NCBI GenBank assembly: GCA_029449245.1 | Contig: JANATF010000001.1 | Coordinates: 1,364,001-1,428,000, forward strand | Source of the DNA: Mortierella alpina | Taxonomy: Eukaryota; Mortierellomycota; Mortierellomycetes; Mortierellales; Mortierellaceae | DNA length: 64,000 bases | Direction of reading: 5' to 3' | Shown: positions 1 to 10,812 of the stretch, in pieces | Layout: every line of letters begins with the position of its first letter | Numbering within the stretch: position 1 is the first letter of the stretch | Made by a program: the position numbers and the translations under genes | Notes under the pieces: model-generated | The model's input: the letters and a program-made list of their open reading frames with translations, nothing else | What the model was told of the DNA's origin: nothing | The model's database searches: none

Positions 1-522
1 GGCTTGCTGCTGGTGTCCTCTGCCTGTTCCTGTGCTGCTGACTCTGATGCGGGCTTGTTCTTTCCCAAGAGCGCACAGATCTCAGGATTTTTGGCCAGAT
101 CTGCTGGAACCTGTCCTTTACTGTTTTCCAGGTCCTTTTGCGCGCCCCTCATCAATAAGGCTCTGACAACGGGTTCATGTCCTCGGTGGGCAGCCCAGTG
201 GAGCGCAGTCCTAGAACACGGAGGAAAGCCTGTCAGCGGTCTATCACAGCCATGAGATATCCTTCGCCAAGATCCCAACGATGTGGACGTACCATCCGTT
301 CATTGCGTTCTGGGCGTTGATGTTGACTCCGCTTTGGCAATAGTGCAGGACGGCCTTGAGGTTGCCGATGGCCGCCATCTCGTGCAGGTCGTTGACCCTA
401 GAGGAAACCGAAAGATCAGCGGGGGTTCTTGCTGATAGATGACTGGCTGGCTGGGATGCATCGGCATTGCGGATGAGAGCGAGTGGCGCTTCGCTATCTG
501 CTTACCGTGTGTCGATGTCCAT
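1..522 (-). CDS. ANKRD40-like ankyrin-repeat protein, 5' part (truncated by window edge)
   Basis: Three exons read on the minus strand: 522-506, 397-293 and 210 to beyond position 1. The splices (introns 398-505 and 211-292, both GT-AG) keep one frame. The protein opens MDIDTRVNDLHEMAAIGNL, then has a first ankyrin unit ending in NINAQNAMNGW and a second starting TALHWAAHRGHEPVVRALL. It continues through GQVPADLAKNPEICALLG into an acidic, Ser/Gln-rich stretch. The order of repeats and the phrase after the second repeat resemble the N-terminus of animal ANKRD40, a little-studied protein with N-terminal ankyrin repeats. About 110 codons are visible; the C-terminal part lies outside the window, so the assignment rests on the ankyrin region only. 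The first exon codes only five complete residues. It diverges from the RSPRY1-like gene. Confidence 0.72.
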
Positions 523-1379
523 TGGTGTCTGTGGAATCCTGTGGAATCCTGTGAGGTGCTTGTGCCTGGCATCGGTGCTTGCCCTGGCCAAGGCAAAAGG
601 GTGTGGGGGCCCATCGAGGCGCACAAGCCACGCGCCGGCCGATTCGTGTGTCAGATGCCAGTCCCACAGCCGGTGAGTGGTTGTGCTGGTGCAAGTCCAC
701 TCAGTTTGAGTCCCTTTTGTCTGCCGTTTTGACCTTTTCTTTTTTCTGGTCTCTGTCTCTCTTCGCTCGCTCCCTCTCTTTCCTCTCTTCTGTCCCTCGC
801 TCATACATCCGTCATCACACACACTCCTCCCCCCACTCCTCCATCCCTCCTCCTTGTTCTCCCACGGTGCCTGGTCCACTCCAGCTACAGCAGTGCCCCA
901 CCGATCGCTCTCTTCGACATTTTTATACCTGGCAACCGTGGTCACGCAAACCATTGCGCCCAGCCTATCCTCCGTTTCTTTGTCTCTGGCCCTTTCTCTC
1001 CTGTGCCTTCCCTGCCACATCCTCAGCATCATCATCCACGCTTGCCTCACTCGGCCTGTCAAGCCTATAGTCTCCTCTTGCGCCTGTGTGTGTGTGTGTG
1101 TCTCTCTCTCTCTCTCTGTTTGTCTCTCTCTCTCTCTCTGTTTGTCTCTCTTGCTCCCTCCCTATCACGCTTTCTCTCTATCTCTCTCTCTCTTCTCTCC
1201 CTCTCCCTCTGTTTCGCTCTCTCTGTCGTCTCACTTGCTCTCCAGCAAAAAGCCCAACTTCCCGCTCTTTTCTCGTGGGCCTCTTGTCTTATCCCGCAAC
1301 AAGGGCTACCCATCGTCTCGCTCTACAGCGCCCTTTTTGGCAAACACCACACCACAACACCGAATAACGAGATCACAGT
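523..1379. promoter_or_regulatory. Divergent intergenic/promoter region between ANKRD40-like and RSPRY1-like genes
   Basis: 857 bp between two divergent start codons. The open frames here are low-complexity and overlap one another on both strands, and none is convincing as a gene. The half nearest the + strand gene is strongly pyrimidine-rich (long runs of CT and TC), common in fungal core promoters. No TATA box was seen. Confidence 0.6.
1085..1205. repeat. (TG)n followed by (CT)n microsatellite
   Basis: A run of TG dinucleotides (about 1085-1100) passes directly into imperfect CT dinucleotides (about 1101-1205) with occasional TGTTTGT interruptions. It lies about 175 bp upstream of the RSPRY1-like start codon and generates spurious open frames on both strands. 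Confidence 0.9.
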
Positions 1380-4300
1380 ATGAACAGGATGGCGTCGAGG
1401 CTTCTGGAGCGAGTCTTTGTCAAGGTCCACATCCGAGCCGCATGGAACAAGCTTCACAACATGACGGAACAAGGCGAGCTGTTCTCTGCGCTCGAGTCGT
1501 TGATCCACCTGACAGCAACAGGTACAACTCTACTTTTGGCGCTCCCTCTCTTCGCCCCCTATTTACTCTCGCCTCCATGACACTGACGCACGGAAACAAA
1601 AAAAGCCGAAAAGCCCTTGCTTCAGCATCGCTCTCAGGAAGGAACGCAGACATGGTTGTCAGCAGCAGGAGAAAACATCACAACTATTGACTTCTTGCCT
1701 CTCTTGAACATGGATGCGTGTGTGTGTGTGTATGTCCTGTGCGTATGCTGATCATGGGAAAGATAGCTGTAACTTACACAATCATGCATGGCTCCGCTCC
1801 ACCCCCTTGAATAGACTCCTCCTATTGCGACCTGATAGGAGTTATGGTAGACATGATATCGACAGACAGTCTGGGCATTGCAGCACCTTTTCTATGCCAC
1901 ATCATCGACATGGCTGCGCTACCCTCGCAGCAGACCACGCGGCGAATGTCTCAGCAACTGTTATCGAAATGCGATCCTGGTACGATATATTCACTCGCCT
2001 CTTTTTGTTGTTTTGTGTGTGTGTGCGTGTGTGCGTGTGTGCCTATGTGCCTGTCAACGTGCATTGCTGACTGACCTTGTACAACCATCGATCTTTCATA
2101 TTTTAGGTGGCCTGGCACGTCTTCGCTCTAAAAAGAAAAACAAGCCCGCCGCTGCCTTGATTTGGAGTATGCTTGCTAACCGACTTGCAGGAGAGATGAG
2201 CTCGACATTGTTCTCGGACGCTGTTTGCAAATGTTTACTTAACAACATCGAACACGACCCCGACATGACCTGCAAAGTGTTTTCGATCATTGCTCTGGAG
2301 AAGTTTAGTCTGACTGGACCATGCAAGGCCCGTATCATGCAAACTTCCATCAGGAGGCTGCTGCGCGAGACAGCCAACATGTCCACCTATGGCTTGACAG
2401 ACAAGGAGGAAATCGCAGGGGTGCTTCAGGCAAAATTTTGTGCAGAGTGGTCTCTTCGTAACATCTTTAGGGATGCTGCAGAGGTGAGTTGATCTTTGTA
2501 CATTTTTTTTTCTGCTTGAAAGTGATGTTTGTCGAGTATTCTTGAGACTTGTCGAAAAAAGGCTTTATGCTGACAACTCGTCTACGTCTTAGGAGCATAA
2601 GGTGTCAACAGAAAAGTCCTTACAATTTGATCAAAGTCCTTCTCTTACTCAGACGGAAAACGACATGTTGGTACGAGAGTCCCTTTCACCATCCGATGCT
2701 GGCAAGAGAATCATGGGGTCCAAGTCAACGAATGTCAACGTGATGCTGAACACGCTGGATGCAACGCGCCACTGGAAGATTTCAGAGGATGGCCTTTCTA
2801 TCCGTAACGATGGCTCGACTTTCGAGTCCATTCGAGCCACTCAAAGTGTCACTTGTGGAAAGTGGTACTATGAGGTCACACTCGTCACAGCGGGTATCAT
2901 GCAGCTGGGATGGGCCACGGTTCACTGTCAATTCTCACCAGACGATGGGACCGGCGTGGGTGATGATGTTGTAAGTACCCCTGGATTTGTCAATAAGTGC
3001 CTGACTAAATATGAGCGATGACTGACAGCGAGCTCATTACGATATACTACTAGTTCGGCTTTGCCTACGACGGATGCAGGCGGTTGATTTGGGCCGATGG
3101 CGAGTCTGAGGCATATGGAGACATGGAGGCATGGAGGCCTGGAGATGTTCTTGGATTTTATCTTGACATTGACAATGCTCATATGGAATGCTTTATCAAC
3201 GGCAAGAGTCTTGGAGTTATCTCCCCGTTTCTGAAGGACCACTTCTCCATACAGGCAACTCTGGGCTACTATCCTGCGTTTTCGTTCACGTCGTTCCAAC
3301 AGGCCACCGTCAACTTTGGTGCGACACCTTTCAAGTAAGATATTTGTTGTTTTGAATCAAAGCTCTATGTCTTGACACTCCTTGGCGACCTGACAAAAGA
3401 GATGTGGCATTGATCTCACTTTTCAAATGATCGCATTTAGGTATCCACCAGCATTGCCTTGGCGAAACTTGAATGAACAGGGTACCATTACCTCGGAAAC
3501 GAGGAGCGCGATTGTGCGACCAAGAGGCGATAGCGTGTATGGACGTATTCAGCTGGATCCAATCACTGGAGTGCGTCTACCCTCAATGCCGGAAGAAGAT
3601 GGCGAGGTCGATTATAGTCTGCTATGTACCATTTGCTGTGACCATACGGCGACAGTGACCTTGCAGCCATGTGGGCACGATGGGCTCTGCGTCGAGTGCG
3701 CTTATTCTCTGGACATGTGGTACGCCCTTTGTCCATTCATTTGATATTGTGTGTATACGTTCAGTGGCTTGTGTTAGATGCTAATCTACAAGGAGATATC
3801 ATTCGCATAGCCCGCTATGTCGCTCGCGCATCTTTCAAAGACAAATGCTATCGACCCAGGAATCCAAGGATGCAGTTTCATCAAATGGACTTTGTATATC
3901 AGGACTCTCCAGCGATAACACCAGTGCAGATATCTCGCTTCCTGGGTTACCCACATCCAGCACATTGGCCTCTGCTTGGTCAAACGAATACTGTGGCCCC
4001 TCAGGCTCCTATCCCGGTCGAGATGCAACCACCGTCTTGGCGGGATCCCAATCACAGCAGGACGACATGACCATCGCTGCCGCCGCGGCTGTGGCTGCCA
4101 TGTCAGTAGGCGGAGTTCAATACCCATCTACAGAATCCCTCTCGTCCTCGCGCCGGAGAAATACTCTTGCAGGATCATCGGCCTCAAGCAGGACTGCCCT
4201 TGAGAGGGACACTTTGGACGACCCATTCTCTCCGCCTTCAACCGCGTATTTCGCGTTTCTTAACCGGCCCGCTCGGTCACAGAGAAGTCAGTTCAATCCA

Positions 4301-4903
4301 GCAGATATGGATTCAGTCGACCCGTTAGAACTGCCAGGCAATCGAGCCCAACATCCGCATCACCCGTTGGCCGAGCCAGAGACGCCATCGTTCGCTACAG
4401 CGCCATCCTCTATGCATGAGCAATCACCCCCGCAGATCTTGCCTGAACAGGCAGAAGGGAGTGTGCGATTTTTCGAGGGGATTGATCCTTCAATGTCCTC
4501 CTTCGAGATACCTGACCAAACTTTGGAGGATTATGCTGCGGCTGCTGCTGCGGAGGAGGACGATGATACGAATGGCATGGACGTCGCTCTTGTGGATGAG
4601 GGCCGTGAGGCCTCTGGGAGCGAAGTGATGGATCATAGTGCGCCGGATTTCCCAGATGCACCGTCGATCCATTCAAGGCGGGGGAGTGTTCAGGTCATGC
4701 CCATGCCGCCTCTACCTGAGGGTATTGCTGCGTCCGCAACAGCCTTGTCGATGGCCTCCACCAACAGCAGCCCAATCAACGCCACGGTGCCCATGATTGA
4801 CTTTGCCAGTATGGGTGCTGCCCCTTTGGGGTCTAATAATGTGGGCAACGCACGGTTCGGAGGACGAAGGGCATCGATGCCGAGCAATCGATTGGAGATG
4901 TAA
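1380..4903 (+). CDS. SPRY and RING finger protein (RSPRY1-like), probable E3 ubiquitin ligase
   Basis: Eight exons: 1380-1521, 1606-1719, 1815-1979, 2107-2483, 2593-2970, 3054-3334, 3441-3719, 3811-4903; all frames join, giving 942 aa. Residues about 1-265 are helical with no named domain. A SPRY domain spans roughly 270-490 (motifs GKWYYEVTL, GWATV, FGFAYDG, GDVLGFYLDIDN, FINGKSLG). A C3HC4-type RING covers about 548-582 (CTICCDHTATVTLQPCGH, then CPLCR); the final Cys pair appears only when 3720-3810 is removed as an intron. The last 360 residues are Ser/Ala/Pro-rich and acidic, probably disordered. The SPRY-then-RING order matches RSPRY1 (576 aa in human, from memory), but this protein is much longer. 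Substrates are unknown. The first three exons are the least certain: intron 1 has a purine-rich acceptor and intron 2 begins in a GT repeat with several possible donors. Confidence 0.85.
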
Positions 4904-5172
4904 GACTTGAGCCTGAAAAATATATCTCTCCCTTTCTTTTGCATTTTGTTCGTCTATCAAGAACCTCCCAAGCTGCATTGTCGATCGTTATTTTTTTGCA
5001 ATTTCTTTAATAGATGTAGTGTACAGGTCTAAAGCTCCCATCAAAAGTTGTAATAGGAATGATGGAGTATGTGGTGTGTGATATGATAGATGCTACGAGA
5101 AGGAGTTGTGGGACCTCATTCCTAGATCTTTTGGATTCCATGTTTCCCAAATCTTGATAATGTTTTCTAAGC

Positions 5173-6198
5173 TCAGTTTACGTAAACGGACTCCATGGAT
5201 GTGCGCAGAGCTGCCAAAGGCATGCCATGTCCATTTCGAGACTGACTTGAAGGGGTTGTTGAGGAGTTGTTGTTGCTGCTGCTGCTGCTGCTGACGGTGT
5301 GGTCGACGGTGCTATCTGCATAATTGATGGTCGTGATGACATTTGAGATCTCTTGGATTTGAGAGGTGACGGCGGTCGAGTCCTGGTCTGTTGTTACTGA
5401 TACGACGACCTTTGAAGCACACGTCGTCGAGGTCGCGCTTGTCGCCAATGCCTCCTGCTCCGTTTGTGCTAGTTGCTGTTGTTTATGTTGTTGCTGTTGC
5501 TGTTGTACGGGTAATGACTCTAGTTGAATTGATTGCGGTTGCTGCTGCTGCGACGATGAGGAGTCGGAGGGCTTGTTCAGGTACTGTGCCATATGCAGGT
5601 CCTTGCGCTGGAAGCCCGACTTCTCATAGAACGGCTCATTGCCCTCGGAGCAAGTGAGTAGTAGCTTGTAGCAGCCGACCTCTGTGCCAATATGCTTGAG
5701 CTGATCAATCAGTCGGATACCAAACTTCTTGCCGCGCTGCGAATCGTGTACGACAATGTCCTCGATGTGTCCCGCCTGCATGAGCAACATAATTGAAGTA
5801 TACAAAAACGGGGGTTTTTTTTGCTTAGCACAGCCATTTTTCTTGCTCTGAACTATTTCATTATGCAATGCTTTCTTTTTTTGTCATACCTTAGCGCATC
5901 CTCTCAGGAACTTTTGTTCGACGACCAAAGTGCCGGTGGCGACGATGCGCGCCTGGACAAGGTCTTCGATCACTACAACATGATAGACGCCGTCGCAGCG
6001 TTTCATCTTCTCGAAGGTCTCTTGGAAGGTTTGTTCAGAGACCTCACCGACGACGGTCAGCCCTGCGAGGCAGTCGTAGTAACCCTTGGAGTAATCTGCA
6101 AACTCGAGTGGCCGCATGAGATATCCCTCGGGGAGCTGGGCCTGTACTGAGGAGGAGATGAGGGCGGGCGAGAAGAGCATGGTCGGCTGCGGGGTCAT
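5173..6198 (-). CDS. GNA1: Glucosamine-6-phosphate N-acetyltransferase with long Gln/Ser-rich C-terminal extension
   Basis: Two exons, 6198-5890 and 5775-5173 (intron 5776-5889), 303 aa. The enzyme moves an acetyl group from acetyl-CoA to glucosamine-6-phosphate, a cytosolic step toward UDP-GlcNAc and hence chitin and glycans. The GNAT fold covers about residues 20-170. Diagnostic segments are GHIEDIVVHDSQRGKKFG (the acetyl-CoA loop, here a variant of the usual R/QxxGxG), LIDQLKHIGTEVGCYKLLL and FYEKSGFQRKDLHMAQYL. Family members end about there (near 160 aa). This one continues for about 130 residues of poly-Gln, Ser/Thr and Asn runs without a stop, so the tail is an addition outside the catalytic domain. 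The start at 6198 is chosen because the sequence upstream is low-complexity; Met at 6180 is an alternative. Convergent with the RSPRY1-like gene, 269 bp between stops. Confidence 0.93.
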
Positions 6199-7313
6199 TA
6201 TGAGAGTGTGAGTGAGTGAGTATGCGGGATTGTACGAGAGAGAGAGTGAGTGACAACGTAGGGTATTGTCTGTTGGTTGTGGACAAGAGTGGAGAGGGAG
6301 AGTGGAGAGGAAGAGTGGAGAGGAAGAGTGGAGGAGTGGAGAGAAAAGCAAAAGGAAAAGAAGGTTGGACAACGTGTGGAAGGTGGGAGGGAGTGAAGAG
6401 TGGCGGGCGTCTTTCATTTATGGATGGAGGCCGTGTTCTTTTTTTAAACATGAGCACAAGGCCACTCCTGATGATGACTGGGCTGGCTGCTTGTTGTGTT
6501 CAGCAATTGCTTGCCCACGGACTATTTTTTTTTTGCTCGCCTGGAAATCTATTTTCAGCCTTGTTCTGGCTTTGCCCTCCAGTGCCCATGCTTATTACTT
6601 TCTTCGTTTTGGTATTCTGGTGTGAACCATCATTGCAATTGCGACACCTTCCAACCACATACGGTATAGGTATCCCATCATGGCGATACGGACGGAACTG
6701 CAGCGCATTGCCGAACAGAAGAAACGCTGTGTTCTACGGATGGTATGCGCTCCTTTTCAGCTGCGAGCTTTCTCGAAGCCGAGCCCTTCCTCAGCTCTAT
6801 TCCAGGAACGGCACAGAATCGAAACAAAGACTTGGATTCTCCCTTTTTTCTCCCTCCTGCCCTTCATACATGTGTTACTTCACGACTCATCTCCTGTGCT
6901 CTGTTCACATGTTCATACACCGACTTTCTTTTGCGGATGCGCCCTGAGCGCTGCAGAGCCAAATTATTTTGGATGCACCCTTCAATGTCGATGCAGTACT
7001 TGTATATATTTCGAGCAAAGAACGAGAGCTTGCTATTGAGGGGTTTTTTCGATCAGCTTCGCACTCAACGTGCAGGTATCTGACGACTCGTTGGGCAAGT
7101 ACCCAGGCCATAGTGGCAGCTCTTGTACGCGACATAGCTGCTCTCGATTTTGACACCCTCACAGGCAGCAGGCTCGATCCAGCACCACTGGTCTTGCCGT
7201 TGAGAGTATTGTATCAAGTCTGGTTGACAGAAAGCCACCGCGGAAATGTGACCGCTGGTCTTTTTTCCTTTGAAGCTCGTTGATCGTCGCCTGCTGGATC
7301 CAACCTCAACATC
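6199..7313. other. Divergent intergenic region GNA1 / SET gene
   Basis: 1,115 bp between start codons. The GNA1-proximal part (about 6200-6350) is a GA-rich repeat on the + strand (CT-rich for GNA1). The rest holds overlapping open frames, described separately, that I cannot assign. No TATA box or RNA gene was recognised. Confidence 0.5.
6680..7283 (+). other. Possible unrecognised small gene (low confidence)
   Basis: A start codon at 6680 begins MAIRTELQRIAEQKKRC, followed at 6743 by a donor-like GTATGC. An open frame from about 6954 to 7283 reads SQIILDAPFNVDAVLVYISS and onward to a stop at 7281-7283; it is preceded by an acceptor-like CTGCAG at about 6956. A spliced small protein is therefore conceivable just upstream of the SET gene. 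No domain is recognised, no single splice path stands out, and all of it could be 5' untranslated or promoter sequence of the SET gene. Confidence 0.2.
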
Positions 7314-10030
7314 ATGGATGCACATCTGTCTAAACAAAAGCGATTCGTCGCCTGGCTGGCCCAGCATAATGCCTCCTTCCAGAAACTGCAATTTCGTGAA
7401 GGTAGGCAAACCGCTGCTGGTTTACTCACGGCATGCGATCGCGCAGTGTGAAACGCACCAGAAAAAAAAATAAACTTTATATAGGGAACTCGCTCTAAGA
7501 ATATCGTCTCCTATCTATTTAGACCGCGAGGGCTGTGGGAGCGTCTACGCTTCGACAGACATAGCCGAAGACGAGGTCTTTCTGACCATTCCCTTCAATC
7601 CTCTGGTGCTCACGGATGCTTTGGCACGCAAGGCACTTCCGGATTCTGCTCAGTCTCTGGATGGACGCACAGCGCTGACCCTCTTTCTGATGCAGCAGTC
7701 GCTCCTGAAAGAGAACGCGTTCTTTCAGCCATACTTGGACATGGTTCCCGACAAGATCTACACTGCTCTTGAGTTTGATGACCAGGATCTGGATCATCTG
7801 AGAGGCACGAACGCGTATTTGACGGTCAAGGAGCTGCAGCAAAAACTGAGGCAAAAGTTCGATGACACAATGCGCATCGTCGGAAGTGACTTGAAGGAGC
7901 AGGATGGGTACACTTGGGAAAAGTTTTTGTGGGCAGAGACTGTGTTGTCCTCAAGAGCCTTTCCTGCACATTTGTTTGGAGGTGGTGTTGAAGGCGAGAT
8001 CGTGCTGATCCCCCTTGCAGGTATAGAAACGGAGTTGAAGGGTTATATCACTCAAAGTTTCTAACGTGGAGGCGGTAGAGACTGACATTTTTTCGCGCCT
8101 TTCGAAACTAGATACTTTGAATCATAAGAGTCGGCACAAGGCCACTTGGATCAAAACGCAGCAAGGGTTGGAGATGTCTGGTGCAGCGGCGCGCAAGGGT
8201 GATCAGCTTTTCAACAACTATGGTCCGAAGGTAACTATGCAAACCAGACTATCGATATCGTGAATTTCGCTCACATCGAACCTAAGGCTAACCATGCATC
8301 TTCTTTACAGTCTAATGAAGAATGTAGGCATATCCCAATCCCATGCCCTTGATGCGTCACGTTGAGAATACTCTCAGGATCGAAAATGATCGCACAAAAG
8401 CATCCTCCTTCCTTGAAGAATGGCATATCCCACTTTGCTCGTCTGAATTTCCTTCCTCCTCCAAATTTTTCTCTCAACAAATGCGTCCGACTATCGCTGT
8501 AGTACTCACGGGTTATGGATTCTGCATAGAGGTAAGTTGTTAAACTAGTATGGCGTGTTTCTCCCGCTATATAACTTGATGCCAACATGCCAATATGCTA
8601 ATGCTATGGCGCCATACTCGTACACTCATGTAGGATAACAAGGACGACATGGTTACGCTCAAGACCAACTTTTCTCGGGATCCAGATCAGGAGCGGAAAT
8701 CGGCTATTCTCAAGCAGCTTGGAATTACAGACGAAACGATCCACTATCTGCGGATGGATTCGGTTCCAGAACTGCTGCTGGTTGCTATGCGAGTCATGGC
8801 CATGAATCCCGCAGAAACTGGTTATTACTTTGATCTCATGGAGCAGCAGGAGCAAGATGCGACTGAGAATGAGGAGGAAACTCAGGAAGAACGCGAGCAG
8901 AGGCTGAAAGATATGACTAGGCGCACAGCTTTGGTATTGTCAAAGGAGTTGCAGTTTATTGGACTTCGAAACGAATTTGCAATGCTGGACTTGATCGATT
9001 TGCTCTTGAGCACCAAAGCGAGGGGCATTATGGAGTGGGACGCACAATTGACTTCACCTCAGAACCAGGCACAAGAATTTGCGCATATCTACCGGAGAGG
9101 TATGGAAGGGTTATAGCATCTTCGCTTAGTTTGATGACAGGCCACCATTAGTCTAACACCGTTTTTTTTCTATTTGTTAGGCCAAAGAGAGATCTTGAAG
9201 TCCTGTGCTGATATCATTAGGGGCATGTTTTCGGTCTTGCTGGAGGAGTCCCAGTCTAGCAACATGAACATGGAAAGAGCGACATTTATCGGCAGCAACG
9301 TGCAGCAAGGGGCACTTGTCGACGCAGAACGGAGACCCAAATCATCAGACACCTACTGTGATGCTTACTTCAAGGCAAAAGCCCATGAGGATGCTAGATC
9401 AATGTCGGGATTGAAGCAAGAAGCCGCACAGCAGGTGCTTTTGACTGCTAGCAGCATCATGAATGAGCAACGAGAGGGCGTCTTTGGTGAAGCCCTCATG
9501 TCCGCCTTTCCTGGACATGGCTGGGGCGAGCAAGACGGAGGTGTTGAGGAAGATGAAGAGATGGATGAGGAGACAGAGATGGTGGTACAAATGGAACAGG
9601 ATGCGATCTTGACCTGTTTCTTGATCTTCGAGAGTCGTTATCCAGAGCACTTCAAGAGGTTTATCACTGCGGCCAAAAAGTTTGATTACTCCAGGTAACT
9701 GCTTCATTTCCTTTCGCTGGAGAGCGCATTGCGCAGAGATCATCTTATGTCACTGCTGCTAACTCCAAGAAAAACATTCTTGTTTCTTGTCGTAATCTTT
9801 ATAGCCAACTCGACGAAGACATGAGGGATGATGTCCAAGATCTGCACCAGTCGCTTCAAGATACTCTAGAGGCCACTGATCCTGAAAAGTTTGACTTTCA
9901 GTCGACGTTCACAGTCAATGCCTTTCTTTGGGCGACTGGACTGCTGGAGACGTTATCGTTGAGTTTTCATATTGATGGAGATCTCGTCTCTGGCATCCTG
10001 GCACCACGCGATGCTGCCCCTCGTAGTTAG
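7314..10030 (+). CDS. SET-domain protein lysine methyltransferase (SETD3/SETD6/RKM class)
   Basis: Eight exons: 7314-7401, 7523-8020, 8112-8230, 8311-8323, 8503-8531, 8634-9099, 9181-9694, 9805-10030; 650 aa. It belongs to the class of SET methyltransferases that act on ribosomal proteins, actin or other non-histone targets. Evidence: an N-terminal FVAWL segment followed by DREGCGSVYASTDIAEDEVF (start of the SET fold). A typical split SET insert comes next (HLRGTNAYLTVKELQQKL, then a long helical part). The catalytic core reads GDQLFNNYGPK, SNEELL, TGYGFCIEDNKDD, reconstructed across two very short exons of 13 and 29 nt. The C-terminal half corresponds to the Rubisco-LSMT-type substrate-binding region and carries an unusual run rich in Glu and Gln near residues 325-350. 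The target cannot be predicted. Convergent with the next small gene, 119 bp between stops. Confidence 0.9.
8311..8323 (+). other. 13-nt microexon of the SET gene
   Basis: TTTACAG precedes and GTAGGC follows 13 bases that code S-N-E-E plus one base. Joining to the 29-nt exon at 8503-8531 restores the SET core SNEELLTGYGFCIE. Without it the YGPK and GYGF halves cannot be connected in frame. Confidence 0.85.
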
Positions 10031-10149
10031 TTAGTGAGATGCGGGAGTGAACGCCAACCCCGCCTTCCAAAAAAACAAAACAATCATCATGAACTGAATA
10101 AAGTATGCACGATAAAAAAAAATGGTATCTTCATTGGAAGCGTTTTCAT

Positions 10150-10613
10150 CTATTCCTGCGCTTCTGCTCCATTCACCGAGGTGTGGTGCACCGAGGCTGC
10201 TGATGGAGGAGGCGCCCGAGTTGAAACTGGAGGAGTCTTGGACTCGCCCTCTGTGGCGGATGTGGGGTCTACATCGCGGGTTTCGTCCTCTTCTTCCAAA
10301 GGAGCTGACTCGACGTCGTTGGCGAATGGGTTGGGACCTGACTGAGCTCTGAGCAACGAGGCTAGACTTGCGGTCAGCTTTTCAGCACGGCCTAAAAGGA
10401 AAGGGCGAGTATTTCATGAGTTTTTGTGAAGCCTCCTATGACTGACTGGCGGAGCCGTTTCGATTTTCCCGCCATAAATAGATAGTCGTGAACGAGTAAT
10501 ACGGTACCATCGAGGGCATCGAGGGCCAGGTTTGCAGAGTCAATGTCCTTGAGGATGTTGGAGATGTCCTTGACGTCAAAGTCGGCGGCATCCTCAAAGT
10601 CTGGGTCCGTCAT
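10150..10613 (-). CDS. Small unrecognised protein with N-terminal coiled coil
   Basis: Two exons, 10613-10508 and 10391-10150 (intron 10392-10507), 115 aa. The first half reads DVKDISNILKDIDSANLALD and continues into a heptad-like ASLASLLRAQ stretch, a likely single coiled coil. The second half is acidic then Pro/Thr/Ser-rich and probably disordered. I do not recognise the family. Short coiled-coil proteins of this layout occur in BLOC/BORC-type complexes, but nothing here proves that. It shares a 199-bp divergent promoter with PRPF38B. The splice is supported by a good acceptor (CCTTTTAG) and by continuation of the helix pattern across it (LDALDG then RAEKLTASL). Confidence 0.72.
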
Positions 10614-10812
10614 TGTGTCTATGAATGTAGTTGGAGTGGTGAGTGGAGTGGGGCGAAGAAAGCTGCGTGGGTGATATATATATATCGGAGAAAACAACGT
10701 CACATGTTGGTTTGCTGCTTGGCTGAGTTGATGCTGATCATTGATTTCTCTCCCCTTTCTCGTCTTGCACTTCCACATCAACGTACACAACGCGTCGGAG
10801 CACAGGAACATC
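10614..10812. promoter_or_regulatory. Compact divergent promoter, small gene / PRPF38B
   Basis: 199 bp between two opposite start codons. It contains the perfect dyad GATATATATATATC near 10671-10684, usable as an A/T-rich core element in either direction. No other motif is clear. Confidence 0.6.

Noticed and set aside
502-1062. 186-codon minus-strand frame with Arg/Glu-rich sequence
   Set aside because: It is the reverse of the CT-rich promoter tract, overlaps the ANKRD40-like first exon, and lacks any motif.
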